NCBI GenBank assembly: GCA_963575645.1
Contig: OY754472.1
Location: 1,798,001 to 1,862,000 of the forward strand
Source: Xanthostigma xanthostigma
Lineage: Eukaryota > Arthropoda > Insecta > Raphidioptera > Raphidiidae
Direction of reading: 5' to 3'
Length of the DNA: 64,000 nucleotides
In this document: positions 45,013-55,569 of the stretch, one piece after another
Layout: each line of letters starts with the position of its first letter
Position numbering within the stretch: position 1 is the stretch's first letter
Made by a program: the position numbers and the translations under genes
The notes under the pieces: model-generated
The model's database searches: none
Seen by the model: the letters and a program-made list of their open reading frames with translations, nothing else
Told to the model about the DNA's origin: nothing

Positions 45013-45372
45013 GTAAGTAATTTCTATTGAATATTTTTATTATTGATTGTGGTTTCAGTGAAATTTTTGTTTCTTTGCATGCATCAGAGTTTAAATTACA
45101 CTGTTTACTACGTTTTATTGTTGAATAGTTTTTATTTATTTCGCAAATAAGAAAGGCAAGTATCCGTATCACAAAGGATAGTCGCCCTATTGACTTTTTT
45201 AAGGAAGAGAAGAATAGAAATTTACAGTTCTGACAGTGAAATTGAAGAAAATGTTATAAGTTCATAAACGTCTAAAGGAAAAGCCACCAAGGGACTACCA
45301 ATCAAAAGTAAAAAAGACGAAAATTCGATAAGAGACACTGAAAATATACTATTAAAAGTGAAAAACGCTAGT

Positions 45373-45573
45373 TTAAAAATAGAATATACGAATAAAAAAA
45401 TTTCAATTGATGATTATTGCGCAGAATGTTTTGAAAATTACAATTTTACAAAATCGAAATCAGATTGGATTTAATGTGAGATGAGTCAAATGTGGTTGCA
45501 TGAAACTTGTACAACATTCAAAAATCATTGCATGAGATGTGGAAAGTTGAAAACCCTGATTAACCTAACTTAA
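45373..45573 (+). pseudogene. PHD-like zinc finger remnant of pogo-type transposase
   Basis: The frame contains DDYCAECFENYN, then DWI, a TAA stop, CEMSQMWLHETCTT, then HCMRCGK and a final stop at 45573. The spacing CxxC...WI(x)C...WLHxxC...CxxC is that of the PHD-like finger found at the C-terminus of many insect pogo-family transposases. The in-frame stop stands where Q is usual (CAA to TAA). The DDE catalytic core is missing, so the gene is dead. Confidence 0.6.
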
Positions 45574-46139
45574 AGTTCGGATGCTATTTTTGTTGTATTT
45601 TTAGTACATAATAAAAGATCTCAGTAAATAATAAAGACTGATTACTTAAATTGATGTAACTAAATTTGTTTGTATCTAAAAAAATCATAGTGAGGCTTCT
45701 ATCCCCGCACGAGGCAAGTATCCCTCGAAGCATTTTTAATGTTAGGCTACTATCCGCCACAGTAGGCAACTATCCCTTTTTTGAGAGGTCAAATAAAACA
45801 GAATTTACTCAAAACCAATATTAATTATGTTTTCAAAAATAGGCTACTATGAATGATCAAAGACCTATGTTTTGATATACCTCTTGCATTATTCTTAGTA
45901 AGTACATATTTTCTAATAATAGAGCTTTTTTGAAAAGTGGGGCAACTATCCGGCTTTTACCCTACATAATTAAGGTTGAAATAAAAATAAAAATGTGTGC
46001 ATCAACTACGAAAATGGTTTTATTTTATAGTTTAAAGGTCACTAAGAAAAAGTGCCCTACGGCGCATAGCCTAAAAATCAATAGATTTTAGCTACATCTA
46101 TAGCGAGATTTTTAGATAGGGATATCCATTGAATTTTGT

Positions 46140-46455
46140 TTGTTTGGTTGAACGCGCTAATCTCAGGAACTACTGGTTCGAATTGAAAAAATATTTTTTT
46201 TGGATAGTTCATTTATCGAGGAAGGCTATAGGCTATATAATATCACGCTACGACCAATAGGAGCGGAGCATCAATGAAAAATTTAACTCGAAATTTGTCC
46301 GTCCGACAAAAACTTTTGAACTGTAACTCCGATCATCATGAAATTTAGACACAACATTCATCTCGGTAAACTAAGATGAACGTGCATACTCATGTCCCTC
46401 CCTCTGTTCGTTTTTTTGCACCTGGGTGAAACCGGGCGGAACCGCTATAGTATAT
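46140..46455 (-). mobile_element. Dispersed repeat F, copy 2 (reverse)
   Basis: It reads in reverse of 8969-9290, ending 'gcacctgggtgaaaccgggc' then 'ggaaccgctatagta'. It is complete for the part shared with copy 1. The sequence just left of it (46030-46130) recurs in reverse at 63890-64000. Confidence 0.7.
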
Positions 46456-46749
46456 TATATGTGTTCGGGCAATAACTTTCGAATGAGTTAATTGATTTTA
46501 ACTAAATATGGTTCACATATTGAAATCCATCATCGCACAAAGCCTATTTAAAATGGGCTTAATCGGACCATTTCAAGGGTGATTTTTAGGGGTTGAAAAA
46601 ATGTTTTTTTTCTTAGAATCGTTTAAAACTTGAAATTTAACCCTTTAGTAATGATTACAATGTGCAACCAAAATTTTAATAAAATCGACCTGACAAGACC
46701 GGTCTTACAAATTTTATGAAAACACTAGTTTGCGGATATGGATTCACTT

Positions 46750-46965
46750 ACTGAAGGGTGTATTTGATTTGGTGCAGATGCTGAATTGATATTAATATTG
46801 AAATGAAGTAAAAAAATACTATTTTAAGGGATGTATTAAGGGGTTAAATTTTTTATTTTGTCCAAAAATGAAGTTTAAGTACACATAATAAAGCCACACT
46901 GCCTGTATTAGCAAATACTCTATATCGTCGGCTGCAGAGTTTGGCACTGCGACCCCAGTTTTTAT
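46750..46965 (+). repeat. Dispersed repeat R, copy 2
   Basis: It matches 28215-28395 without the tRNA-like head and palindrome that follow there. It ends at 'ggcactgcgaccccagtttt'. Confidence 0.65.
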
Positions 46966-47640
46966 GATTGAAACTTACCTTATGACCGTCTCCGAATATC
47001 GTGATGCTGTTTGGCGGGAACGCGGCCCGCCGAACTTAACACACGAAACAACTGACAAACGTCGTCACTCTTTTATTTTGCCACTTGAGCCAATAAGTCG
47101 TCTGTTGCACACTAAACAATCGTCAAACACTTCATCATATTGTCAATTCAAATTAACTATTATATTATGTCAAAAAAACTGTTGCTACCAGCAAAAAAAA
47201 AACTGTCAGTATTTATTCTGCCACCTTTTTTACACTTTTATACAATCGAACTGGTTAAAAAGATTTTTTTTTACACAATAATAATTATCAATGACAATAA
47301 TTTATTTCGCAATTGCACGAATTGAGGTTATATTTTCATTATCTTGTTTTATGTCTGTCGCGAATCGTTTAAGATTATATTACACGAATATTGCATTTTT
47401 TTTTTTGACTAACGACTGTACAAAATAGTTGTCGGGGAATTAAAAAATGAAGAATTCTGATCGAACCCGACGGCTGTTTCCCGTACGACTGGATTCGCAG
47501 TGCTCGCGTTTATGACAGACGTCTATGTATCTCGCGGAAGGAGGCGTCGTCGGATGCTGCGACGCTCTGCACTGCGCCTGCGCGCTCTTGTCAACAGAGG
47601 CGGAGCCTGTGGACAAACAAACACACACACACACACACGC
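46966..47640 (-). promoter_or_regulatory. Candidate CpG-rich promoter and first exon (minus)
   Basis: 47455-47600 is unusually CpG-rich for this window and contains CTGCGCCTGCGCGC, similar to an NRF-1-type site. Downstream on the minus strand a GC-rich segment ends GGTCATAAG and then gtaagt (46970-46975), a consensus donor. Together these could be a promoter with a non-coding or short first exon. There is no conserved coding frame. A single-copy GC-rich repeat would look the same. Confidence 0.25.
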
Positions 47641-47810
47641 TGACAGTATTAGATCATAACTATACCGTTATATATGGCATATGCAGAGAGATAAATGTGC
47701 GTTTTCTCTGCATGTCGGTGAATTCGCCTCTCGCCTTGGTGATGATGCACATTACTGCATGGTGACACAATTAACAAATTTGAGGTTAGGTATGCAAATA
47801 GAATTATTCG

Positions 47811-48412
47811 AAAAAAAAATTGGTTGTCTGTAAAGTCGGTTTACGGACGATAGTTTTACGTGATAACGTATTTCGTAATACATAACCTAAATTTATATAA
47901 TAATTATAAAAATTCGAATCTATGATATTGCATCTTTTGCTTCAAATTTAGGTTAATTTTATTTATTAAAATTACTTACCACCTATAATATAATTGTTTT
48001 TTTTAACTTTCTTTCTTTCGTATTTATTTTAAGTCTCAAAGATTAATTGTTATAATATTTTGAAAACAATTGTTTCACTGTTTATATAAAATTCCAAAAC
48101 CTACTTACAATATTTAAGTATTTTCATACGTCAAAAAATTGATTTTTATAATGATAAAATTTGTATGAAAACGATTTTTTCGAGAGATGAGACCTAGCTA
48201 AAATGATTTTTTGCCCCCCAAAATCCCTTTTCAGTAAATTTCATCCAAATCGTTAGGGCCGTTTTCGAGAAAAGCACGCACAGGGTCAGGCGGAACGTTA
48301 CGAACGTTACGAACGTTAGGAACGTTACACTTTTTCGTACATGCAGCCGGTGTTTTATCAATTTATAATATTGGTGATTCATCAGTTTATAAGACGTTAT
48401 CACGTCAAAAAA
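47811..48412 (+). mobile_element. Family A element, copy 5
   Basis: It is full length. It shows the longest version of the internal minisatellite: AACGTTACGAACGTTACGAA and on to 'cgttaggaacgttac' (48294-48328), where other copies have fewer units. It is flanked by A-runs. Confidence 0.9.
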
Positions 48413-48480
48413 TTAATTTTGAGGAAGGAGAAAATTTTCGAAACCCTAATCTAAGATACGATTAGGTACTCAAAACATTT

Positions 48481-49089
48481 ACCGTATTTTTTGGACGATA
48501 AGACGCACCTTAAATTTGTAAGATGATTTTTAGAAAAATATATCTGGTTCATACCTCGATCGAAAGTACATACTTTCGGCATCAATTGTAAGGCAGAAAG
48601 TCCAACACTTACGCATTGGTGGGATTACACGCTGCGCTGATGCGGGAAGTATGTACGTTCGGGCGGCAGCTAAGAAAAAAACAACCTGTCAACTGTTGTT
48701 TAGATGTCGTTTTCATATAGCAACCTTAGTACATTTTAGCTAATAGTCGCGAACAGCTGTCTTTTGTGTTTTTAGTATAATCTCAAAGCTGCTTGCTTGG
48801 AATTTATTTATGTAATTAAAAAGTAATTAATTAATGCATTTAATAAGCGTACTTACGACCGAGGTATGAAGACAAATAGTATACACCACACTGGCCGGGC
48901 ATCATGGTGTGCAGAGCAAGATATCAAACTTTCGGTCCTTGTGGTGTAATATATACTATTTAATGTTATTTTCGGATCATAATTCTTATTTATTTTAGAG
49001 ACGATTTATCGAAGAAAAGATTTTAATGTTACCTTCGGACCATAAGACGAAAATTTTGAGTCGATTTTTCTATGTCCGAAAAATATGGT
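48481..49089. mobile_element. MITE with ACCGTATTTTTTGGACGATA ends, containing MITE G
   Basis: The left end ACCGTATTTTTTGGACGATA and right end GTCCGAAAAATATGGT form inverted repeats. The subterminal 'ataagacg' is repeated on both sides. This type of end is widespread in animal DNA transposons. The element is interrupted by MITE G (48548-48870). Confidence 0.75.
48548..48870 (+). mobile_element. MITE family G, copy 2, both ends present
   Basis: TTCATACCTCGATCGAAAGT at the left and an inverse (ACGACCGAGGTATGAA) at the right are terminal inverted repeats. It contains 'gatgcgggaagta' and 'gctaatagtcgcgaacagct', shared with copies at 8717 and 57336. Confidence 0.8.
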
Positions 49090-49216
49090 AAATGAGTGAT
49101 AATATTGTCTTAGACTATTTTCATTTTAATTCCAAAATATTGCCCTTTTTTGAGGTCGATATTTATGAAAGAATCATGTATGCCGGTTGTGTACTATTAA
49201 AGGGTTGTATAATTTT

Positions 49217-49370
49217 ACTAGCGGTCCGTCCCGGTTTCATCCAGGTGCAAAAGAACGGATGTGGGAGTGGGGACATGAGTACGCACGTTCATCTTAGTTT
49301 ATCGAGATGAATGTTGTGTCCAAATTTCCTGATGATCGGAGTTACCGTTCAAAAGTTTTTGTTTGAGTGT
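49217..49370 (+). mobile_element. Dispersed repeat F, copy 3 (truncated)
   Basis: It starts CTAGCGGTCCGTCCCGGTTT and runs to 'gttaccgttcaaaagttttt'. The second half of the element is missing. Confidence 0.7.
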
Positions 49371-49474
49371 TTATATTAAATATTGATTTTTTTTCGAATT
49401 TTTGAGTGATTTTTTATGAGATCCAAGGAATGTTTTTGGAAAAAAAAATATTAACAAAGGTTTACAATAAATTA

Positions 49475-50521
49475 CAGGGTGACCGATAATTGCTTGTATT
49501 CCTCGCGGGAGAAGAAACTATGACTATAATTTGGAATGATTTAACCTCTATAACTTGGGGGTCGGAAATGCGTCAATTTCGAGAAAATCTACTTCGGTTT
49601 TCTTTTTACAAAAATCCGAATTGTGGGAGTTAAAAATTACAAAAAAATATATTCACACTTTTTGTACTGAATTTTTCCATGATCTTATAGCTTATTAATT
49701 GGCCAACCTTCCTAAAGCTAAACACAACGAAATTTACTGTTAGATTTTATGTTGTGTGTTAAAACTTACAATAAATGAAAAAAATAAAATAAAAAAACTC
49801 TTCACAGAAGTGCAATTATCATAAAAAAAAATTGGTTGTCTGTAAAGTCGGTTTACGGACGATAGTTTTACGTGATAACGTATTCCGTAATACATAACCT
49901 AAATTCTACATATAATAATTATAATAATTCGAATCTATGATATTGCATCTTTCGCTTCAAATTTAGGTTAATTTTATTTATTAAATTACTCACCACCTAT
50001 AAAAATAATTTTTTTTATTAACTTTCTTTCTTTGGTATTTATTTAAGTCTCAAAGATTAACTGTCATAATATTTAGAAAACAATTGTTTTATTGTTTAAG
50101 TATATAAAATTCCAAAACCTACTTACAATATTTAAGTATTTTCATACGTCAAAAAATTGATTTTTATAATGATAAAATTTGTAAGAAAACAATTTTTTCG
50201 AGAGATGAGACCTAGCTAAAACGATTTTTTGCCCCCCAAAATCCCTTTTCAGTAAATTTCATCCAAATCGTTAGGGCCGTTTTCGAGAAAAGCACGCACA
50301 GGGTCAGGCGGAACGTTACGAACGTTGGGAACGTTACACTTTTTCGTGCATGCAGCCGGTGTTTTATCAATTTATAAGATTGGTGATTCATCAATTTATA
50401 AGACGTTATCACGTCAAAAATGACGCATTTCCGACCTCCAAGCGATAGAGATTAAAAATCATTACAAATTAGTCATAGTTTCTTCTCCCGAGAGGAATAC
50501 GTGCAATTACCGGTCACCCTG
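49475..50521. mobile_element. Mariner-type MITE with TA duplication, containing family A
   Basis: The ends are CAGGGTGACCGATAATTGC and the inverse GCAATTACCGGTCACCCTG, flanked by TA (49473-49474, 50522-50523). The arms run about 100 bp ('gaagaaactatgactataat' and inverse). A family A element (49824-50420) lies inside the right arm, so the arm continues at 'tgacgcatttccgacc'. Confidence 0.88.
49824..50420 (+). mobile_element. Family A element, copy 6, empty site deducible
   Basis: It is full length. Because it interrupts an inverted repeat, the other arm (49565-49600) shows the uninterrupted sequence 'ggaaatgcgtcaatttcg', giving the right boundary at GTCAAAAA. Confidence 0.9.
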
Positions 50522-50639
50522 TATATTTACGAAGCGAGCCCGAGGGCAGTTTTCACTAATAAAAAGTGAAAAACGCATAGATAATTATTCAATTTTCGAA
50601 ACGTAAGTGATATTATGTGATATAAGAAACACAACGGCT

Positions 50640-50800
50640 AAACATCCAGACAACACACACACACACATGCAAAAGAAGTTTCACGCGAATCTGCAGGAAA
50701 CTCTGCCGCCCCGCGCCGCCTGCGGTGGATCGGAGGGGATGACGTAACGTCAAGCACCACGCGCCCGACACGGCAGACATACGTACACGAGTGGGGTGGG
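50640..50800. promoter_or_regulatory. GC-rich island with palindromic CRE
   Basis: 'ctgccgccccgcgccgcctg' is followed by TGACGTAACGTCA (50740-50752), two back-to-back CREB/ATF half sites. It is single-copy in the window and lies beside the tandem array of 50940-52090. It could be a host enhancer or promoter. No transcript is visible. Confidence 0.3.
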
Positions 50801-50939
50801 GATAATCTTGTAATCACGTGGTTTTATTAACGCCGAATAATAGACTAATAAAGTACCTCTATATTTTGTATATTAAGGGTGGCGGAGAGATAACTGCATA
50901 CTACTGTTGCCATTAAATTTGTGCTGGGTGAACATTCGC

Positions 50940-52090
50940 AGTTCGCGACTAAAAAAAAAAACGACTCGCGCACCGAGGGTTCCGTACAACTTGTATAGTA
51001 AATGGTTCGTCCATTACGGGACTCGAGTCTCGAAGATTTTTCCCGTTTGGAATACTAAACTGTATGTTTGTACCTAGTGGCTATATCCTATGGGCTAGTT
51101 GTTGTACCGTGTTGTATGCGAGAGTTCTCATATTGTGACGTATAAACGCACCGGTAGCGGACGCTTGTTTTTTGTATATGAGAACTCATTCTCCGTTCGC
51201 CACGAAGCCGTTCGCGACTAAAAAAAAAGCCGGCCAAGCTCGAGTCTGACTCGCATACCGAGAGTTCCGTACAAACTTGTAGGCATGTGAATAGTTCGTT
51301 CATCGCGGGAATCGAGTCTCGAAGATTTTTCCCGTTTGGAATACTAAACTGTATGTTTGTACCTCGTGGCTATATCTGATGGCCTAGTTGTCGTACCGTG
51401 TTGTATGCGAGAGTTCTCATATTGTGCTGTATAAACGCACCGGTAGCGGACACTCGTTCTGTATTAGAACTCATTCACCGTTCGCCACGAAGTCCACGGC
51501 GACTAAGTGCGAGTGGGACTCGCGCACCGAGAGTTCCGTACAAACTTGTAGGCATGTGAATAGCTCGTTCATCACGGAATCGAGTCTCGAAGATTTTTCC
51601 CGTTTGAACTACTAAACTGTATTTGTACCTCGCGACTATATCTGATGGCCTAGTTGTCGTACCGTGTTGTATGCGAGAGTTCTCATATTGTGCTGTATAA
51701 ACGCACCGGTAGCGGACGCTTGTTTTTTTGTATATTAGAACTCATTCACCGTTCGCCACGAGGTCCACGGCGACTAAGTGCGAGTGGGACTCGCGCACCG
51801 AGAGTTCCGTACAAACTTGTAGGCATGTGAATAGTTCGTTCATCACGGGAATCGAGTCTCGAAGATTTTTTCCGCTTAGTCGTCGGAAAACTGTTGCCCC
51901 CACACGTCGACAAACGTCGCGGGCAGTTTGCTAACTAGGCGTGTAATTGCAATGAGTTCAGATGGACTACTGAACTGTATTTGTACCTCGTGGCTATATC
52001 TGATAGCTTAGTTGTCGTACCGTGTTGGATGCGAGAGTTCTCAAATTGTGGTAGCGGACGCTTGTTTTGTATTAGAACTGTTACTGTGTA
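50940..52090 (+). repeat. Tandem array, four units of about 270-290 bp
   Basis: The landmark CGAGTCTCGAAGATTTTT occurs at 51024, 51313, 51581 and 51853, giving spacings of 289, 268 and 272. Each unit also has 'gtaccgtgttgtatgcgaga', 'aaacgcaccggtagcggac', 'gttcgccacga' and 'ccgagagttccgtacaa'. After the last landmark there is an insertion of about 110 bp (51870-51975). Five ORFs here (51088-51934) come from the same repeated frames and have no domains. Confidence 0.92.
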
Positions 52091-52934
52091 CGTGCGTAGT
52101 GTATTGTTGCGGTTTAAAAACTTTTTGAAGTGAAAACTTCTTTAGCGGCGTTGTACACTTTTTTTTGTAATGGATAAAAAATGTTAAACTCGCGTCAGGT
52201 AAAGTAAGAACTGGGTGAACGAGAAAACTCTCTAATTTATACAACGTTTGACATCTAGCGTTGAAATATCGTACATAAAAATGCAATATATGATACAAAC
52301 CATTTTATTTACAAGAGTTGCCAATAAATAAACAATGCTTCCAAATGCAAAAAATTAAGACGTTAATATTCAAGTTTTCACTTCTGCCGGCACTCCCGGA
52401 GTGCAACCCGTCTTTTTTTTGTGATGTAACTACAAATTTACGGTTTTCGGATTTTTCCCTTTACTTGTGCTGTAAGACATTGCTTCTTGCCAAATTGTAT
52501 GATTCTAGGTCAACGAGAAGTACCCTATAGGTTTTGATTCCTGAAAATTTTGACAGACAGACTAAGGAAAAGGTAAAAAGCGCTGATATTATATGCGCAA
52601 CGAAGAGAAACTGAATGATGACAAACTTTGATTAGACAGTAATAAATCGAACTTTTCCCATCCCTGTCGCTTACTTATCCGCTCTAAGCTGTGAGCTACA
52701 CCAAGTACCAACCCCATTCGTTCGGCCTGTCCGATGTGTATTACGAGATGGCTTGGTATAGCTTTCAAAATTACATTATGAAAAATAAATGAAAAATGTA
52801 AATTTTGCGGGATTTAATTTTGAAATTAATTACAATGCACAGTAAACCATCATTTTCTTTTATTATCATTTGCAACATTTTTGGAGTATAAAATTAATTC
52901 CCAATGTTTATTCCGCATTGTTCATTCTACAACG
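52091..52934. other. Stretch without recognised gene
   Basis: Small ORFs only. 'ggcactcccggagtgcaacc' (52388) contains the palindrome CACTCCCGGAGTG. The rest is AT-rich with no repeat partner. Confidence 0.4.
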
Positions 52935-53638
52935 TTAAGGAGGTTGTCCGTTACAGTCCCAATCAAAAGTAAGTCGAATTCTAAATGGGAACTTTTATAG
53001 TTTATAAGTCGATGATACCAATAAATTATTGTCATAAAGGCATAAATAAATAATTTTTTTTAATATTAATTAATTATTTCAGTACTTTATACTTAATAGA
53101 CTAACTTTTGAATTTTTTGTACAAAGTTAGGTTAAAAAAAAATAAATATATGTAAATATCTGTATTTTACATATTTTTTGCAGTAAATAATTAAAAAAGG
53201 AAATTAGATGTAATAAAAATTAAAATTATTAATTAAAAAGTTGAAAATTCAGTTAAAATTGTTAAATCTGTCAAGAATAAAAGTCCATAATCGAAAAGTG
53301 CTAAGGTTAAATAATTTTTTTTATTGATTAAAAGTCTCCTAATTAAATTGGAAAAAATATTAAAATATCCGCAAGAGATCGATGCTTTACATAGATAGTT
53401 TTCGGAACTGCTGACATTATTTGGTTATTTGCAAAAAATTAAAATGAACAGTTTCCATGCTAGGTTGAGTTATTTTCCATAAGACTACATGTAAAAGTTT
53501 TTTTTTAATTTTTAACTTTATAAATCTCCTAATGGTTTTGGATTTTTTACAGAAAATTTTGTCATAAAAAAATCTATTAAAAAAACTTAATTTTCTAATT
53601 TTTTTCATTATCTTCGTAAAACGGCTCAACCTCCTTAA
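52935..53638 (+). mobile_element. TTAA MITE (family B), copy 4
   Basis: It is a complete 704-bp copy with TTAA at both ends, in the same orientation as copy 3. The first repeat has a small deletion (GGTTGTCCG for GGTTGAGCCG). The ORF at 53417-53629 is a shadow. Confidence 0.92.
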
Positions 53639-53849
53639 AGTCTTTTAATACAAAGTAATGTTATTTATTTTTGCACATCCCCCCCCCCCTTTAAAATAGC
53701 TGCTGTTCATCATACTAATAACTACCGGTAGTGAAATGATACATTTTACAATAGTGGTGTAAAGTAAGGTGCTATCTATAGTAAATCATATTCCAACGTT
53801 GTACGAATTGAACTGTCAAAAATTCTGAAAATTAAATGAAAATCAACTT

Positions 53850-54257
53850 CAGTCGAACCGCGGGATAAGCTAGAGTTCAAGAAACCGCGATCTCTTTTTC
53901 GCTTATGGAGGTGTTTCACGAACCCGAGTTTCTAGCTTATAGAGGTACAGGAATGGCTTTTCTCACTTATAGAGGTCTATAAAAACTATAAAAAAACTAG
54001 GTTAGTTAGTTCAGCTATTTATGACTCATTCTTAAATTTCGTGGAATTATTAATACGTTCGACTATCGCGTATAGAGGGTAAGGCAAGTAGTAGTCTCAG
54101 TTATAAAGATCCATGAATGAAAAACTTCTTTCTCTTATAGATGTTTCTGTTTCTCACTTATACAGGTTTTAGAGGGTTACAAAGACGGTACCTGGCAACT
54201 ACTCTCACTTTGAGAGTTTTCTCGCTTACCCAGTTCTCACTCCCTCAGGTTCGACTG
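53850..54257 (+). mobile_element. pogo-like MITE H, copy 1, intact
   Basis: The ends are CAGTCGAACC and GGTTCGACTG. The interior has repeated 'cttatagagg'-type phrases (53900, 53938, 53968), likely subterminal binding repeats. It is the reference for the split copy at 11178-12115. Confidence 0.8.
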
Positions 54258-54757
54258 TATATTATGTATCGTGAACGAATCATCTTGTTCAATTTTTGTG
54301 ATATCGAAGAAGAAACATTTTTTCACACATACTACACGCACATCATTTAAAAAATGGTTTTAACGATTCCTAGTCCATCAAAACTTGAAGATCCACTGAA
54401 TTACTGAAAAAAAATTATTTCGGAGTATGTTCTTTCAATACTTTCCCTACCCTAGCAGAGACGAGAAAGAAAATATAGAGAACTAGCGATCCCGTCCGGT
54501 TTCACCCGGGTGTAAAAGAACGAATGGGGAAAAGAGGAACATCAGTACACACATTCATCTTAGTTTACCGAAATGAATGATGTGTCCAAATTTCATGATG
54601 ATCGGAGTTACCGTTCAAAAGTTTTTGTCGATAAAAAGCAGTAGTTAAACTTTTTTTAACTAATAATTTTTTTTAATTAATTAAATAAAATTAAAATAAA
54701 TTTAAATGTAAGCCTTAGAAGAAAGCAATGTAGAAAATAAAAAACAAAAATATATTA

Positions 54758-54830
54758 GCCCAACGTGGGGCTCGAACCCACGACCATGATATTGACAGTC
54801 GCATGCTCTACCGATTGAGCCACCTGAGGT
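54758..54830 (-). tRNA. tRNA-Lys-like sequence, altered anticodon
   Basis: On the minus strand the A box (TGGCTCAATCGGTAGAGCAT) and the T arm (GTGGGTTCGAGCCCCAC) are those of a eukaryotic tRNA-Lys, and the 3' acceptor strand GTTGGGC also fits. However the 5' acceptor strand (CCTCAGG) does not pair with it and the anticodon stem has two mismatches, with GTC in the anticodon position. It is therefore a tRNA pseudogene or the head of a tRNA-derived repeat. An acceptor-perfect functional gene is excluded. Confidence 0.6.
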
Positions 54831-54869
54831 TGTGTTCTCACAACGCTAATATGAGTATATCTAGTTAGT

Positions 54870-54977
54870 CAATAAATAAAATTATCGACCAATTTTTCAG
54901 ACAATATATTGTCTGAAAAATTGGTCGATAATTTTATTTATTGAAGAGTTCTAATCAGACGTTAATCAAAGATTTGA
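54870..54977 (+). mobile_element. Fold-back retroelement family D, minimal copy with 13-bp duplication
   Basis: The exact direct repeat ATATCTAGTTAGT (54857-54869, 54978-54990) flanks an element made of an inverted 35-bp piece, AATAAATAAAATTATCGACC and on, followed directly by its complement and the 3' tail 'ttctaatcagacgttaatc' plus 'aaagatttg'. The first 72 bp form a perfect palindrome. No ribozyme motif is retained. Confidence 0.85.
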
Positions 54978-55569
54978 ATATCTAGTTAGTGCATTTCACA
55001 TGAATAGAAGCTTATTTTTGAGATACATTTTGCAACATTTTTCATTAAAGCTCCGCTCCTAATGGTCGTAGCGTAATATTATATAGTCTATAGCCTTCCT
55101 CGATAAATGGGCTATCCAACAAAAATTTTTTTTTCAATTTGAACCAGTAGTTTCTGAGATTAGCGCGTTCAAACAAACAAACAAACAAGCTCTTCAGCTT
55201 TATATACTAGTATAGATTGAAGGAGAAATGTTTTTAAAACTATGTTAAACTGTTTTATGAACAATCGAACCAAAACAAAACAAAGTACAAGAAAATAAAA
55301 GTAGATAGTTCGAAGAAAGATGCAATCATCTCCTCATCAGGTTGTTTTCTTTTCTAACACTAATTCTCCCGCACGTTATCTCGATGTAAGCTCATCAACG
55401 ACAGTTCCGCGTGTCCAAATCAACATTAGCTCCGTCCACGGAGCTACAAAAATCTTTATAAGAACTTGTCCATAAACTCCCATTTTTAATATCCAAATGT
55501 ATCAGTGGAAAGCAAACCACATTACAATGCGCTCCCTGACTGGAACCCGCGGTACAGTGTTCTGTTTTA

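Larger units (their letters stand above)
44797..45962 (+). mobile_element. pogo-like DNA transposon, internally deleted
   Basis: The ends GGGTAAAAGCCGGATAGTTG and the inverse CAACTATCCGGCTTTTACCC are perfect inverted repeats with TA on each side (44795-44796, 45963-45964). The phrases 'ggcaagtatcc', 'ggctactatcc' and 'ggcaactatcc' recur as subterminal repeats. It keeps a possible first exon and a zinc-finger remnant, but not the catalytic domain. It is 1.17 kb long. Confidence 0.85.
54484..55215 (+). mobile_element. Dispersed repeat F, copy 4, split by a tRNA-like segment
   Basis: The left part runs from 'ctagcgatcccgtccggttt' to 'ttaccgttcaaaagttttt'. The right part resumes at 'gatacattttgcaacat' (55022) and ends 'cagctttatatactagtata'. 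The 380 bp between them carry the tRNA-like sequence and a family D element. Confidence 0.7.

Noticed and set aside
51088..51934. Several ORFs with shared peptide blocks, possibly a repeat protein
   Set aside because: The shared peptides follow from the tandem DNA array, frames end at different places in each unit, and there is no conserved start.
54758..54830. Functional tRNA-Lys or tRNA-Asp gene
   Set aside because: The acceptor strands do not pair, the anticodon stem has mismatches and the anticodon is altered, so only a tRNA-like or pseudogene call is justified.
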